Below the pieces are notes generated by a model. The model made no database searches, was not told the DNA's origin, and saw nothing but the letters and a program-made list of their open reading frames with translations. The position numbers and the translations under genes are program-made. A stretch of 64,000 bases of DNA from Alistipes sp. Its GTDB lineage: Bacteria; Bacteroidota; Bacteroidia; Bacteroidales; Rikenellaceae. Where the stretch lies: positions 1 through 64,000 of the forward strand of contig JAFXIS010000054.1 of assembly GCA_017532885.1 (NCBI GenBank), given 5' to 3'. This document shows, in pieces, positions 44,163 through 55,286 of this stretch (its first letter is position 1; every line of letters starts with the position of its first letter).

Positions 44163-45320
44163 TTATTCGTAAGCAATTTCATACAACTTAGCAATATCCT
44201 CTACCGAAGTGGGACGGGGATTTCCACCTGTGCAGACATCGTTAAATGCTGCAACTGCCAACGCGGGAATATCCTCCTTCTTTACACCAATCTCGCAGAG
44301 GTGCTGAGGAATGCCGATGCTGAGCGAGAGCTCGCGAACAGCCTTAATAGCAGCCTCTACACCCTCGTCTACGCTCATACCCTCGGTATCGACGCCCATA
44401 GCCTTGGCAATGTCGCGATACTTTGCGCGAGCCGGAGAATCGGCATTATACTCCATAACATAGGGCAAAAGCAGGGCATTCGCTACACCATGAGGTGTGT
44501 CATAGAATGCACCCAATGGGTGAGCCATCGAGTGAACGATACCCAAACCTACATTCGAGAAGCCCATGCCTGCGATATACTGAGCCTCTGCCATACCCGA
44601 GCGAGCAACCTCGTCTTTACCATTCTCAACAGCATTCTTAAGGTGCTTTGCAATAAGCTCAATAGCTTTATACTCAAACATATCACTCATAGTCCATGCG
44701 CCCGGCGTAATGAAGCTCTCGATAGCGTGAGTCAAGGCGTCCATACCCGTAGCGGCGGTGAGCCCTTTAGGCATTGAATACATCAACTCGCAGTCGATAA
44801 TCGAGCACATCGGGATGTCGTTGGGGTCTACACATACCATCTTCTTCTTCGCCTCCTCGTCGGTGATGACATAGTTGATAGTCACCTCGGCAGCAGTGCC
44901 GGCTGTAGTAGGGATTGCGAATGTTGGTACGGCGCGATTTTTCGTAGGTGCAACACCCTCCAAAGACTTCACATCAGCGAATTCAGGATTGTTTACAATA
45001 ATACCCACAGCCTTTGCAGTGTCGATAGAAGAACCGCCACCGAGTGCGATAATGAAGTCTGCACCCGAAGCCTTGTAAGCCTCTACACCGCGCTGAACAT
45101 TACCAATAGTAGGGTTAGCCTTTACATCCGAATAGATTTCATAAGGGATATTTGCACCCTTCAAGACCTCCTCGATTTTCTCGGCTACACCAAACTTAAT
45201 CAAATCCTTATCTGTTACAAAAAAAGCCTTCTTAAAACCTCTTTTGGCTACCTCGTCTGCAATTACAGAACGGCAACCTGCACCGAAATACGATGTCTCA
45301 TTGAGAACTATACGATACAT
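44163..45320 (-). CDS. fucO: Lactaldehyde reductase (propanediol oxidoreductase)
   Basis: A 385-residue group III iron-dependent alcohol dehydrogenase. The NAD-binding GGGSSIDTAKAVG, GMDALTHAIESF with metal-contact region, and the metal ligands HSMAHPLGAFYDTPHG are clear. It reduces L-lactaldehyde from the aldolase reaction to 1,2-propanediol, regenerating NAD+ in anaerobic rhamnose fermentation. It starts 2 bases after the isomerase stop, so translation is probably coupled. Confidence 0.93.
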   Translation of the reverse strand: MYRIVLNETSYFGAGCRSVIADEVAKRGFKKAFFVTDKDLIKFGVAEKIEEVLKGANIPYEIYSDVKANPTIGNVQRGVEAYKASGADFIIALGGGSSIDTAKAVGIIVNNPEFADVKSLEGVAPTKNRAVPTFAIPTTAGTAAEVTINYVITDEEAKKKMVCVDPNDIPMCSIIDCELMYSMPKGLTAATGMDALTHAIESFITPGAWTMSDMFEYKAIELIAKHLKNAVENGKDEVARSGMAEAQYIAGMGFSNVGLGIVHSMAHPLGAFYDTPHGVANALLLPYVMEYNADSPARAKYRDIAKAMGVDTEGMSVDEGVEAAIKAVRELSLSIGIPQHLCEIGVKKEDIPALAVAAFNDVCTGGNPRPTSVEDIAKLYEIAYE

Positions 45321-45322
45321 AA

Positions 45323-46579
45323 TTAGCAGCGTTTAGATGTTACTTCCTTCTCATACTTTTGAATATCAGCGATGAAATCCTCGCCTACGGGAACATTGTT
45401 GCGCAAGCAGAACATATCCCATACTGCGTTCCAAGGCATTGCCTTACACTCCTCCAACAAAGCCAAACGCTCGAAGCCCTGACCATTAGCCTCATACTCG
45501 CGAAGAGTCTTAAGTGGCTCAAGCAAAGCCTGCAACAAGCACTTCTGTGTAGCGCGTGAACCGATTACATAAGCTCCGATGCGGTTAATAGATGCGTCGA
45601 AGTAGTCCAAGCCGATATGAACCTTATCCAAAGCGTCGCAGCGAACAATCTCCTTTGTGAGGTCTAAGGTTTCGTCGTTGATAATTGTCACATGGTCTGA
45701 GTCCCAGCGAACAGGACGGCTTACATGAAGCATTACTTCGGGTGTAAAGAGCAATAGTGACGACATCTTGTCGGCGATAGACTCTGTGGGGTGGAAGTGA
45801 CCTGTATCGAGTGTTACAATCTTACCATTCTGCGCAGCATAAGCGATGTAGAAATCGTTGCTACCAACTGTGTAGCTCTCCAAGCCGATACCGAATACCT
45901 TTGACTCTACGCAGTCCTTCATGTTGTCGTACTTCTGCTCCAAAATCTCGTCCAAAGACTTCTTCAAAATAGCACGATACTGCATGCGATTAACAGTGAT
46001 ATCCTTCGAGCCATCATGTACCCAAATATTCAGAATTGCAGGATCTCCCTGACGACGACCCATCTCCTCTGCAATGGCGCGGCAACGCTTTGTATGCTCA
46101 ACCCAGAACTTGCGGATATCCTCCTTCGGGCTTGCCAAAGTCAAATCCTCTGATTTGGGATGAGAGAATGAAGTAGAGTTAAAATCGAGTTTCATACCCT
46201 TCTCGGCAGCCCACTGCATCCAGCTCTCGAAGTGCTTGGGCTCCAACTGGTCGCGGTCTACAACGCCTGTCTCGCGGAAGTCGGCATAGCTCGCGTGAAG
46301 GCTCAAACGGTGCTTTCCGGGGATAAGCGATGTCGCCATCTCGATATCCTGGCGCAACTCCTCGATATTACGAGCCTTACCCGGGTAGTTGCCCGTAGTC
46401 TGGATACCGCCGGTCAAAGCTCCGGCATTCTCAAAACCGGTAACATCGTCAGCCTGCCAGCAATGTAGTGACAACTGAACCTTTTGCAAAGTCTCCAATG
46501 CTGCTTCAACATCTACGCCGATAGCTGCATAACGCTCCTTCGCTAATTCGTAAGCCTTTTCAATCATTTCCTTTTTCAT
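45323..46579 (-). CDS. rhaA: L-rhamnose isomerase
   Basis: A 418-residue TIM-barrel isomerase (E. coli 419) converting L-rhamnose to L-rhamnulose with divalent metal. Diagnostic stretches include LSLHCWQADDVTGFE, TGNYPGKARN, KLDFNSTSFSHPK, WVHDGSKD and TLDTGHFHPTESIADK with metal ligands. It is the second gene of the operon, 32 bases after the kinase. Confidence 0.96.
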   Translation of the reverse strand: MKKEMIEKAYELAKERYAAIGVDVEAALETLQKVQLSLHCWQADDVTGFENAGALTGGIQTTGNYPGKARNIEELRQDIEMATSLIPGKHRLSLHASYADFRETGVVDRDQLEPKHFESWMQWAAEKGMKLDFNSTSFSHPKSEDLTLASPKEDIRKFWVEHTKRCRAIAEEMGRRQGDPAILNIWVHDGSKDITVNRMQYRAILKKSLDEILEQKYDNMKDCVESKVFGIGLESYTVGSNDFYIAYAAQNGKIVTLDTGHFHPTESIADKMSSLLLFTPEVMLHVSRPVRWDSDHVTIINDETLDLTKEIVRCDALDKVHIGLDYFDASINRIGAYVIGSRATQKCLLQALLEPLKTLREYEANGQGFERLALLEECKAMPWNAVWDMFCLRNNVPVGEDFIADIQKYEKEVTSKRC

Positions 46580-46611
46580 AAGTTGTGTAGTTTTTTTAGT
46601 TGTTTATAATA

Positions 46612-48081
46612 TTACATATCTTTGTATACGCTCAAGTACTTTTCGTATGCCGACTGCCAAACGGCATTATCCGATGGCTCGTAATGCTGAGAATCGGTCA
46701 GCGAGTGGCGAATCATAGCTCTCATATCGCCGATTGTAGCGACCACGCCTGCCCATTTTGCCTGCATCATGACATTGCCGATGGCAGTGGACTCTGACGA
46801 GCCTGTTTCAACGGGAATGCCGATAGCATTTGCTGTGAATTGGTTGAGTGTTGCGTTGCGGGCTCCTCCGCCAATCACATACAAGCGATTTATCTCTACG
46901 GGCGACAACTCCTGTAACATTGCAATAACTTGACGATAACGCAATGCCAACGACTCGAAGATACAGCGAGTAAATTGACCGATGCTCTCAGGTGCGGGCT
47001 GCTTTGTTGCGTGACAATAATTCACGATAGCCTCTGTCATAGATGACGGATTTGCAAAACATGGCGCATCGGGATTTATAAGCGAGCGGAAAGGCTCGGC
47101 GGCTTGAGCCTCGGCTATAAGGGTAGGGTAATCCATTTCGGGCCACTCTGCACGACAACGCTCCAAAAGCCACATGCCGCAGATGTTTTTCAACACTCTG
47201 ATAGTACCCTCTATACCACCCTCATTTGTAAAGTTCAACTCAAAACTTCTCTCCGAAATAACCGGTTCGGGTGACTCTACACCCATAAGTGACCATGTTC
47301 CCGAACTTAGATAAGCAAAATTTGCATCCAATGAAGGTACGGCTGCAACAGCAGAGCCTGTATCATGGCTTGCTACGGCAACAACGGGAACTGCGCCCAT
47401 GCCTGTAAGGCGCTGCACCTCCTCGGTTAGTGTGCCGATTTGCTCACCCGGCATAATCATGCGTCCGAAATTATCGGCCGTAAGGTTTAATACCCTTAAT
47501 ATATCGTCATCCCACTGCTTTGTGCGCGGGTCAATCATCTGAGCCGTAGATGCAATGGTGTATTCTGTCACCATCTCTCCCGTAAGCAGATATGCCAACG
47601 CATCGGGGATGAACAAAATCTTCTCTGCGGCCTCCAATGCCGAACAGTCGTTGCGGCGCAAAGTGTCAAGCTGGAAAACGGAATTGAAATTCATAATCTG
47701 AATACCAGTTTTCTCGTATAGCTCCTTGCGTGGCATGCGCTCGAAGAATTTTTCAGGCGCGCCAACCGTATGAGGGTCGCGATAGCAATATGGTAGGCGC
47801 AACATTTGTCCATCCTTGCCGAAGGTTACAAAATCAACACCCCAGGTATCAATACCGATAGACTCGACCTTGATTCCTTGCTCGGCAATCTTCGCCAGGC
47901 CTTTGATTACCGATTGATAGATTGCAGGAAAATCCCAATAAAAATGCCCCTGCATCTCGATAATGGGGTCGGGGAAGCGATAAATCTCCTCCAAATTGAT
48001 ATTGTGCTCAGTAATTGTAGCAAGAATAACTCGGCCGCTCGTAGCGCCCAAGTCGATAGCTGCGAAATGATGTGTAGCCAT
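46612..48081 (-). CDS. rhaB: L-rhamnulokinase
   Basis: A 489-residue FGGY-family sugar kinase, the same length as E. coli RhaB. The N-terminal phosphate loop AIDLGATSGRVILA, IGIDTWGVDFVTFG, ASHDTGSAVAAVP and the C-terminal YVIGGGARNATLNQFTANA are characteristic. It phosphorylates L-rhamnulose. It is the first gene of the operon and follows a good -7 box (48112-48119). Confidence 0.95.
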   Translation of the reverse strand: MATHHFAAIDLGATSGRVILATITEHNINLEEIYRFPDPIIEMQGHFYWDFPAIYQSVIKGLAKIAEQGIKVESIGIDTWGVDFVTFGKDGQMLRLPYCYRDPHTVGAPEKFFERMPRKELYEKTGIQIMNFNSVFQLDTLRRNDCSALEAAEKILFIPDALAYLLTGEMVTEYTIASTAQMIDPRTKQWDDDILRVLNLTADNFGRMIMPGEQIGTLTEEVQRLTGMGAVPVVAVASHDTGSAVAAVPSLDANFAYLSSGTWSLMGVESPEPVISERSFELNFTNEGGIEGTIRVLKNICGMWLLERCRAEWPEMDYPTLIAEAQAAEPFRSLINPDAPCFANPSSMTEAIVNYCHATKQPAPESIGQFTRCIFESLALRYRQVIAMLQELSPVEINRLYVIGGGARNATLNQFTANAIGIPVETGSSESTAIGNVMMQAKWAGVVATIGDMRAMIRHSLTDSQHYEPSDNAVWQSAYEKYLSVYKDM

Positions 48082-48111
48082 AATTGTGTAGCGTTATAAT
48101 TTCTTTGATAG

Positions 48112-48119
48112 CAAAATTA
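48112..48119 (-). promoter_or_regulatory. -7 box of the rhamnose operon
   Basis: TAATTTTG on the minus strand matches TAnnTTTG, 31 bases before the rhaB start. No strong -33 element is visible, as expected for an activator-dependent promoter. The 330 bases beyond (48120-48450) contain no gene; AATCATT occurs more than once near 48150 and 48215 and could be part of an AraC operator, but I cannot support it further. Confidence 0.5.
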
Positions 48120-48450
48120 CATTTTTATTTTCATCTAACAGATTGCCATAATGATTTAATTACTTTCTATTTTGATATAGATTTTTTTTAATAATTCAGC
48201 TTGTTAAGTAATCATTGTACCGATACTGCGTCTGAAAATCTGTGATTTACCACCGATTTTTGCGATTTTTATCGTTATAAATAATGATTGATACAGGAAA
48301 AGAGAATGTCGTTCAGACATTAAAAGAATGTGCGGTGTCATTTCTTATAGTAAGTATGAGATTTGGCAATCCGAACTTGAAACGACAGCCGTTTTTGTGT
48401 GGGAGTGAAAAAATATTACGCCACAAATCCATGAAAATGGAAATATTTTT

Positions 48451-48458
48451 TACCTTTG
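48451..48458 (+). promoter_or_regulatory. -7 box of glyA
   Basis: TACCTTTG matches TAnnTTTG, 42 bases before the glyA ATG. Confidence 0.6.
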
Positions 48459-48499
48459 TAGCACAAATGGAAATATACAATAAATTAATATAGATTACA

Positions 48500-49780
48500 A
48501 TGAAAAACGACAATCAGATTTTTGATCTTATCGCCGAGGAGCGTGCCCGTCAGATGCACGGTATCGAGCTTATCGCGTCAGAGAACTTTGTGAGCGACCA
48601 AGTAATGGCCGCTATGGGCTCTGTACTTACCAATAAATACGCTGAGGGTTATCCTGCGGCTCGCTATTATGGCGGTTGTGAGGTTGTGGATAAGGTGGAG
48701 CGCCTTGCCATTGAACGCCTATGCGAGCTCTATGGCGCCGAGTATGCCAATGTACAGCCCCACTCGGGAGCGCAGGCAAACATGGCAGTTTTCTTTGCCG
48801 TATTGCAGCCCGGTGATACTTTTATGGGCTTGGATTTGGCTCATGGAGGTCACCTTTCTCACGGTTCTCCGGTAAATATGTCGGGTAAGTATTTTAACGC
48901 TGTTGGTTATCAGCTCGACGAGCAGACCGGTACTATCGACTATGAGGATATGGAGCGCAAGGCTTTGGAGTATAAGCCAAAGCTGATTGTTGGTGGTGCA
49001 TCGGCTTACTCTCGCGAGTGGGATTATAAGCGCATGCGCGAGATTGCCGACAAGGTTGGCGCATTGTTTATGGTCGATATGGCCCACACAGCAGGTCTTA
49101 TCGCAGCCGGCATCTTGGACAACCCTGTAAAGTATGCCCACATCGTTACCTCTACAACTCATAAGACCCTGCGTGGCCCTCGTGGCGGTATTATCCTTAT
49201 GGGTAAGGATTTCGAGAATCCTTGGGGTTTGACTACTCCGAAGGGCGTTGTAAAGATGATGTCGCAGATTCTCAATTCGGCAGTATTTCCCGGTATTCAG
49301 GGTGGTCCGTTGGAGCATGTTATCGCAGCTAAGGCTGTGGCATTTGGCGAGGCATTGCAGCCTGAGTATAAGGAGTACCAGAAGCAGGTGCAGAAGAATG
49401 CTAATGCTATGGCGGAGGCATTTGCAAAGCGTGGTTACAAAGTCGTATCGGGCGGTACTGACAACCACTTGATGTTGATTGACTTGCGCACCAAGTTCCC
49501 CGAACTGACAGGTAAGTTGGCAGAGAAGTGCTTGGTTGCAGCCGATATTACTACTAATAAAAATATGGTGCCGTTTGATTCACGCTCTCCATTCCTCACT
49601 TCTGGTTTGCGCTTTGGCACACCCGCAATCACAACGCGTGGCGTAAAGGAGGATAAGATGGATTATATCGTAGAGCTTATCGACCGCGTATTGCACGACC
49701 CCGAGAACGAGGAGAATATCGCCGCAGTTCGCAAGGATGTGAACGCTATGATGGCTGAGTATCCTTTGTTTGCGTGGTAG
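48500..49780 (+). CDS. glyA: Serine hydroxymethyltransferase
   Basis: A 426-residue PLP enzyme that interconverts serine and glycine with tetrahydrofolate, feeding one-carbon metabolism. Motifs: [34 protein letters not shown], the PLP lysine in [14 protein letters not shown] and [13 protein letters not shown]. The length is typical of bacterial GlyA. A single gene with its own promoter and terminator. Confidence 0.97.
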   Translation: MKNDNQIFDLIAEERARQMHGIELIASENFVSDQVMAAMGSVLTNKYAEGYPAARYYGGCEVVDKVERLAIERLCELYGAEYANVQPHSGAQANMAVFFAVLQPGDTFMGLDLAHGGHLSHGSPVNMSGKYFNAVGYQLDEQTGTIDYEDMERKALEYKPKLIVGGASAYSREWDYKRMREIADKVGALFMVDMAHTAGLIAAGILDNPVKYAHIVTSTTHKTLRGPRGGIILMGKDFENPWGLTTPKGVVKMMSQILNSAVFPGIQGGPLEHVIAAKAVAFGEALQPEYKEYQKQVQKNANAMAEAFAKRGYKVVSGGTDNHLMLIDLRTKFPELTGKLAEKCLVAADITTNKNMVPFDSRSPFLTSGLRFGTPAITTRGVKEDKMDYIVELIDRVLHDPENEENIAAVRKDVNAMMAEYPLFAW

Positions 49781-49799
49781 TTATTGCGCAATAGCATAA

Positions 49800-49843
49800 A
49801 AGGGCTTGTAGTGATTGTAAAAAGCTGCAAGCCCTTGTTTTTT
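49800..49843 (+). terminator. Terminator of glyA
   Basis: AAGGGCTTGTAG (49800-49811) pairs with CTGCAAGCCCTT (49825-49836) and is followed by GTTTTTTT. Confidence 0.85.
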
Positions 49844-49845
49844 TA

Positions 49846-50117
49846 TTCCTAAAGCCTAAGTGCTTGATTTTGGGCGTACTATTTGCTATGCCGACACCAT
49901 AAAGTTGTAAAAGCAAATTAAAAGGACCTGTGAAAGAGAATTTTTTACCTTTTACATGCGTTAATATGTCGAGTTCGAATAGCGTAAAATAAAAAATACG
50001 CCATAAAATGAAACAAAACGATACGATAATTCGTATTAAAGGCGATATGAGTGTATTAGGTGGTTAAAACCGGCACTATCCGAACTTTTGAGGAAATTTT
50101 AACTATATAGAAAATAT
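49846..50117 (+). promoter_or_regulatory. Upstream region of rpoD, no clear promoter found
   Basis: About 270 bases between the glyA terminator and rpoD hold no gene. ATACGA-TAAT-TCGTAT near 50020 is a small palindrome, and GCGTA/TACGC near 49981-50003 a small hairpin. AACTTTTG at about 50084 is a one-off match to the -7 consensus. I cannot place the promoter confidently. Confidence 0.3.
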
Positions 50118-50978
50118 ATGCGTCAATTAAAGATTACAAAGTCTATTACCAATCGTGAGAGTGCATCACTCGATAAGTATTTGCAGGAGATTGGTAAGGA
50201 GGATTTGATTACCGTAGAGGAAGAGGTTGAATTGGCCCAGCGCATCCGCAAGGGCGACCAGGAGGCATTGGATAAGCTTACAAAGGCGAATTTGCGTTTC
50301 GTGGTGTCGGTTGCCAAGCAGTACCAGAATCAGGGTTTGAGCTTGCCCGACCTTATCAACGAGGGTAACTTGGGACTTATCAAGGCTGCCGAGAAGTTCG
50401 ATGAGACACGCGGTTTTAAGTTTATCTCTTATGCCGTTTGGTGGATTCGTCAGTCTATTCTTCAGGCGTTGGCAGAGCAGTCGCGCATTGTTCGCCTGCC
50501 CTTAAATCAGGTTGGCTCTCTCAATAAGATTAATAAGGCGTTCCAGCGTTTCGAGCAGGAGCATGAGCGCACTCCGTCACCCGAGGAGTTGGCAAGCGAG
50601 TTGGAGTTGCCTCGCGAGAAGGTGACTGACACATTGCGCGTTGCAGGTCGCCATATCTCGGTAGATGCGCCTTTTGCCGATGGTGAGGATAATAGTCTTT
50701 TGGATGTGTTGGTAAATACCGACTCTCCGAATGCCGACCGAGGTCTTATCAACGAGTCGCTGGCTACGGAGGTAGACCGTGCTTTGGAGACCTTGACCGA
50801 GCGCGAGCGCGATATTATCAAGTATTTCTTCGGTATCGGTTGCTCGGAGATGACATTGGAGGAGATTGGCGAGAAGTTTGACCTTACACGCGAGCGCGTA
50901 CGCCAGATTAAGGAGAAGGCTATTCGCCGCCTGCGTCACTCTTCACGCTCAAAACTTTTGAAGTCATATTTGGGATAA
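50118..50978 (+). CDS. rpoD: Primary RNA polymerase sigma factor
   Basis: A 286-residue sigma-70 factor. It lacks the long region 1.1 and the non-conserved domain, as is usual for the Bacteroidetes housekeeping sigma factor, which recognises TAnnTTTG promoters. Region 1.2 is at the start ([16 protein letters not shown]), region 2 has [15 protein letters not shown] and [13 protein letters not shown], and region 4 carries [27 protein letters not shown]. The many promoter boxes annotated in this window fit this factor. Confidence 0.96.
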   Translation: MRQLKITKSITNRESASLDKYLQEIGKEDLITVEEEVELAQRIRKGDQEALDKLTKANLRFVVSVAKQYQNQGLSLPDLINEGNLGLIKAAEKFDETRGFKFISYAVWWIRQSILQALAEQSRIVRLPLNQVGSLNKINKAFQRFEQEHERTPSPEELASELELPREKVTDTLRVAGRHISVDAPFADGEDNSLLDVLVNTDSPNADRGLINESLATEVDRALETLTERERDIIKYFFGIGCSEMTLEEIGEKFDLTRERVRQIKEKAIRRLRHSSRSKLLKSYLG

Positions 50979-50998
50979 TCCCAATTTAGCGCAATAGG

Positions 50999-51030
50999 AT
51001 AAGGTGAGGCTAAAACCTCACCTTATTTTA
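50999..51030 (+). terminator. Terminator of rpoD
   Basis: ATAAGGTGAGG (50999-51009) pairs with CCTCACCTTAT (51016-51026) and ends in TTTTA. Confidence 0.85.
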
Positions 51031-51068
51031 TTACAGAGGAATAAAAAATGTAAAAATAGCCTAAAATG

Positions 51069-51100
51069 TTTGGCTAATTGAAAATTGTTTTTTACTTTTG
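51069..51100 (+). promoter_or_regulatory. Promoter of tRNA-Thr
   Basis: TTTGG (51069-51073) and TACTTTTG (51093-51100) with a 19-base spacer, the same arrangement as the tRNA-Lys promoter. Confidence 0.7.
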
Positions 51101-51122
51101 CACCGCTCTTAAGGAGATGAAT

Positions 51123-51194
<72 letters not shown>

Positions 51195-51203
51195 CAAAGC
51201 AAG

Positions 51204-51236
51204 CAAGCGTTACCAAAAAGGTGACGCTTGTTTTTT
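51204..51236 (+). terminator. Terminator of tRNA-Thr
   Basis: CAAGCGTTACC (51204-51214) pairs with GGTGACGCTTG (51220-51230, one G-U pair) and is followed by six T. Confidence 0.85.
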
Positions 51237-51276
51237 GTATTAGCATATAGCTTGAACGAGTGACCTCTGGGGTATT

Positions 51277-52668
<1,392 letters not shown>

Positions 52669-52676
52669 TTAGGTTT

Positions 52677-53969
52677 ATGGGAAAAGAGTTACAGAATGGC
52701 AGGGCTGTAGCATTGCTGCCTCTTATAATATTTTTGGGCGTATATCTGTTAGGCGCCCTTATTGCCGGAGATTTTTATAAAATGCCGATTGTCGTCGCAG
52801 CGATGTTTGCGTCGATGTGCGCCGTCGGAATGACGCGTCATAAATCGCTCTCCGAGAGTATTGGCGATTATTCGCGAGGTGCCACCGATGTAAATATCAT
52901 GCTTATGATATGGATTTTTGTCTTGGCGGGCGCTTTTGCGGCTTCGACTAAAGCTATGGGCGCGGTCGATGCAACGGTTGCTTTGGCATTGAAAATTATT
53001 CCCGAGCAGTTTTTGCCGGCAGGAATATTTATCGCGGCATGCTTCACTTCGCTATCTATCGGAACTTCAGTCGGAACAATCGTGGCGCTTACACCTATCG
53101 CATCAGCCGTAGCTGTTCAAACGGGTTGTAGTACACCCTGGATGGCAGCGATAGTTGTCGGTGGAGCGCTTTTTGGCGATAATTTGTCGTTTATTTCTGA
53201 CACAACAATCGCTGCGACGCGCACGCAGGGATGTACCATGCGTGATAAATTCCGCACAAACTTCTTGATTGTAGCTCCTGCGGCACTGATAACACTTGCG
53301 ATATATATTTTCTCAAACAACCAAGAGATAGCCTATGCGCATCAGGTGGCAGATGTGGCGTGGTATACGATTCTGCCATATATCTTGGTGCTTATAGCGG
53401 CATTTATGGGTGTAAATGTGCTGATTGTTTTGGTGCTGGGCATTTTATCGTCCGGCGTTATCGGCATATGCTGCGGCAAACTATCACTGGTGGATTGGTT
53501 TGCGACCATGGGGGAGGGTATAGGTTCGATGGGAGAACTTATCATCATTACGATGATGGCAGGCGGAATGCTTGAAATGATTCGTGTAAATGGTGGCGTG
53601 GATTGGATAATTTCGCATCTTACTGCGCGTATTAACTCTCGTCGAGGCGCCGAGGTTTCGATTGCGTCATTGGTAATGTTTGCCGATGTATGCACAGCCA
53701 ACAATACCGTAGCGATTATTTCGGTTGGAGGTATCGTAAGACAAATTGCCGAGCGATTTGGTATCTCGCCACGCCGTGCTGCGAGTATAATGGACACATT
53801 CTCTTGTTTTATTCAGGGTTTGTTGCCTTATGGCGCACAATTACTGATGGCGGCAGGTTTAGCATCAATTTCCCCTATCGAGATAATATCATACCTCTAT
53901 TATCCGCTAATTATGGGCGGGTGTGCTATCACTGCTGTCATTATCCAATGGCCCCGTTATAATAAATAA
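52677..53969 (+). CDS. Na+/H+ antiporter, NhaC family
   Basis: A 430-residue protein with about 11-12 membrane segments. The family-typical stretches MFASMCAVGMTR, SLSIGTSVGTIVALTPIA and GALFGDNLSFISDTTIAATRTQG identify the NhaC/ArsB-like ion transporter superfamily. Proton-coupled sodium efflux in pH and salt homeostasis is the likely role; some members instead exchange organic acids or amino acids. A single gene; no clear terminator is visible before the next promoter. Confidence 0.87.
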   Translation: MGKELQNGRAVALLPLIIFLGVYLLGALIAGDFYKMPIVVAAMFASMCAVGMTRHKSLSESIGDYSRGATDVNIMLMIWIFVLAGAFAASTKAMGAVDATVALALKIIPEQFLPAGIFIAACFTSLSIGTSVGTIVALTPIASAVAVQTGCSTPWMAAIVVGGALFGDNLSFISDTTIAATRTQGCTMRDKFRTNFLIVAPAALITLAIYIFSNNQEIAYAHQVADVAWYTILPYILVLIAAFMGVNVLIVLVLGILSSGVIGICCGKLSLVDWFATMGEGIGSMGELIIITMMAGGMLEMIRVNGGVDWIISHLTARINSRRGAEVSIASLVMFADVCTANNTVAIISVGGIVRQIAERFGISPRRAASIMDTFSCFIQGLLPYGAQLLMAAGLASISPIEIISYLYYPLIMGGCAITAVIIQWPRYNK

Positions 53970-54025
53970 TTTTATCTTAAAGGGTTAATTTTCTTGTTTT
54001 CAGCATCAATAAATGATGAATTTTG

Positions 54026-54033
54026 TATATTTG
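54026..54033 (+). promoter_or_regulatory. -7 box of the Cys-tailed lipoprotein gene
   Basis: TATATTTG matches TAnnTTTG, 34 bases before the ATG at 54067. Confidence 0.6.
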
Positions 54034-54066
54034 CAAAAAGCTGGATTTACTAACTACTAAAAATAA

Positions 54067-55218
54067 ATGGCTATGAAAAAATTATCAGTTTTTATTCTTT
54101 CGGCTATGGCAGCCCTTACGATGACGGCTTGCTGTGGCAATACACCTAAAGAGTGCGATAAGTGTGATAAAATTCCCGTAGCGTTGCAACTTTATAGCGT
54201 ACGCGACAATGTAGCTCAGGATTTTTATGGTACCTTGAAAGCCGTAAAAGAGATGGGCTACGACGGTGTGGAGTTTGCCGGTTTGTTCGACCACTCGCCC
54301 GAGCAGGTGAAGGCTTGGTGCGAGGAGTTGGGGTTGAATCCTATCTCGGCTCATGTACCTTTGGTTGATATGCTGGCAGATATTGATAAGGTCATTGCAG
54401 ATTATAAGGCTATCGGTTGCGAATATATTGTTGTGCCTTATGTAACTGCGGAGCGTCATCCCGATGGAGAGCAATTCAGCCAGATGATTCAGGATATTGC
54501 AGCAATTGGCGAGAAGGTAAAGGCTGCCGACATGGTTTTGCTCTACCATAATCACGATTTCGAGTTCAAACTCACACCTGACGGAAAGATTGGTTTGGAC
54601 GCATTGTATGAGGCTGTACCCGCCGAGCTTTTGCAGACAGAGTTGGATTTGTGCTGGGTGAAGTATGCCGGTCAGTGCCCTGTTGAGTATGTCAAGAAGT
54701 ATGCAGGCAGAGCTCCTGTTGTACATTTTAAGGATTATTATGCTGCGGGCGAGCAGACCGAGGACCCATATGCGCTTATCGGGTTGAACGAGGGCGAGAA
54801 GAAGGAGAACAAGGCCTTTGAGTTCCGTCCTTTGGGCTATGGCGTGCAGGATGTTCACGCGTTGTTGAAGGCTGCAAAAGAGGCCGGCAGCGAGTGGATT
54901 GTAGTAGAGCAGGACCAGCCGAGCATGGAGAAGAGTGCTATGGAGTGCGTGAAGATGAGCATCGACTACCTTAACTCTCTTTGCTGCAAGGAGGCTTGTC
55001 ATAGTAAGTGTGACGCCGAGAAGTGCGCTACATGTGACAAGAAAGAGAATTGCGACCATAAGAACGCAGCTTGCGACGCCGAGAAGTGTTCAAAATGCGA
55101 TAAGCAGGATGCTTGCGACCATAAGGCCACATGTGATAAAGAGTGTGATAAGGCAGAGCATAAATGCGATGAGGCGCACAAGGTGCAGTGCGACGGCAAG
55201 TGCCAGGGTTGCAAATAA
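54067..55218 (+). CDS. Sugar-isomerase-like TIM-barrel lipoprotein with metallothionein-like Cys tail
   Basis: 383 residues. A lipoprotein signal ends in MTAC (Cys22). Residues 35-305 form an AP-endonuclease-2 / sugar phosphate isomerase-epimerase TIM barrel, with family metal or active-site positions in YHNHDFEF (His161, His163), ELDLCWVKYAG (Asp194), VVHFKDYY (His220, Asp223) and VVEQD (Glu281). Residues 306-382 are unusual: 17 Cys in 77 residues with Lys, Asp and His, in CxxCD and CDHK patterns, including a 21-residue tandem duplication. A short similar stretch, KECDKCDK, precedes the barrel (Cys30, Cys33). The barrel family is common in gut Bacteroidetes; the tail is not part of it. Metal binding is inferred. 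The ATG at 54073 is an equally possible start. Confidence 0.85.
   Translation: MAMKKLSVFILSAMAALTMTACCGNTPKECDKCDKIPVALQLYSVRDNVAQDFYGTLKAVKEMGYDGVEFAGLFDHSPEQVKAWCEELGLNPISAHVPLVDMLADIDKVIADYKAIGCEYIVVPYVTAERHPDGEQFSQMIQDIAAIGEKVKAADMVLLYHNHDFEFKLTPDGKIGLDALYEAVPAELLQTELDLCWVKYAGQCPVEYVKKYAGRAPVVHFKDYYAAGEQTEDPYALIGLNEGEKKENKAFEFRPLGYGVQDVHALLKAAKEAGSEWIVVEQDQPSMEKSAMECVKMSIDYLNSLCCKEACHSKCDAEKCATCDKKENCDHKNAACDAEKCSKCDKQDACDHKATCDKECDKAEHKCDEAHKVQCDGKCQGCK
55012..55137 (+). repeat. 63-bp tandem duplication in the Cys-rich tail
   Basis: Two 63-base units start at 55012 and 55075, both beginning GACGCCGAGAAGTG. They encode 21-residue Cys/Lys/Asp repeats. The units differ at many third positions and some codons, so the duplication is not recent. 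Confidence 0.75.
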
Positions 55219-55250
55219 CAGCCAAATAACAGCCAAACAACACTCAAATT

Positions 55251-55286
55251 AAATAGCCAAGCAAAAAAGCTTGGCTATTTCTTTAT
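55251..55286. terminator. Terminator between convergent genes at 55.2 kb
   Basis: AAATAGCCAAGC (55251-55262) pairs perfectly with GCTTGGCTATTT (55269-55280). On the plus strand CTTTATTC follows; it may also serve the nitroreductase gene on the minus strand. Confidence 0.75.

Noticed and set aside
48284..48493. 69-codon frame upstream of glyA
   Set aside because: It covers the glyA -7 box and ends 6 bases before glyA; composition is not gene-like.
54085..55059. 324-codon frame antisense to the TIM-barrel lipoprotein
   Set aside because: It is created by the codon composition of the plus-strand gene; the plus-strand frame has a promoter box, lipobox and active-site motifs.
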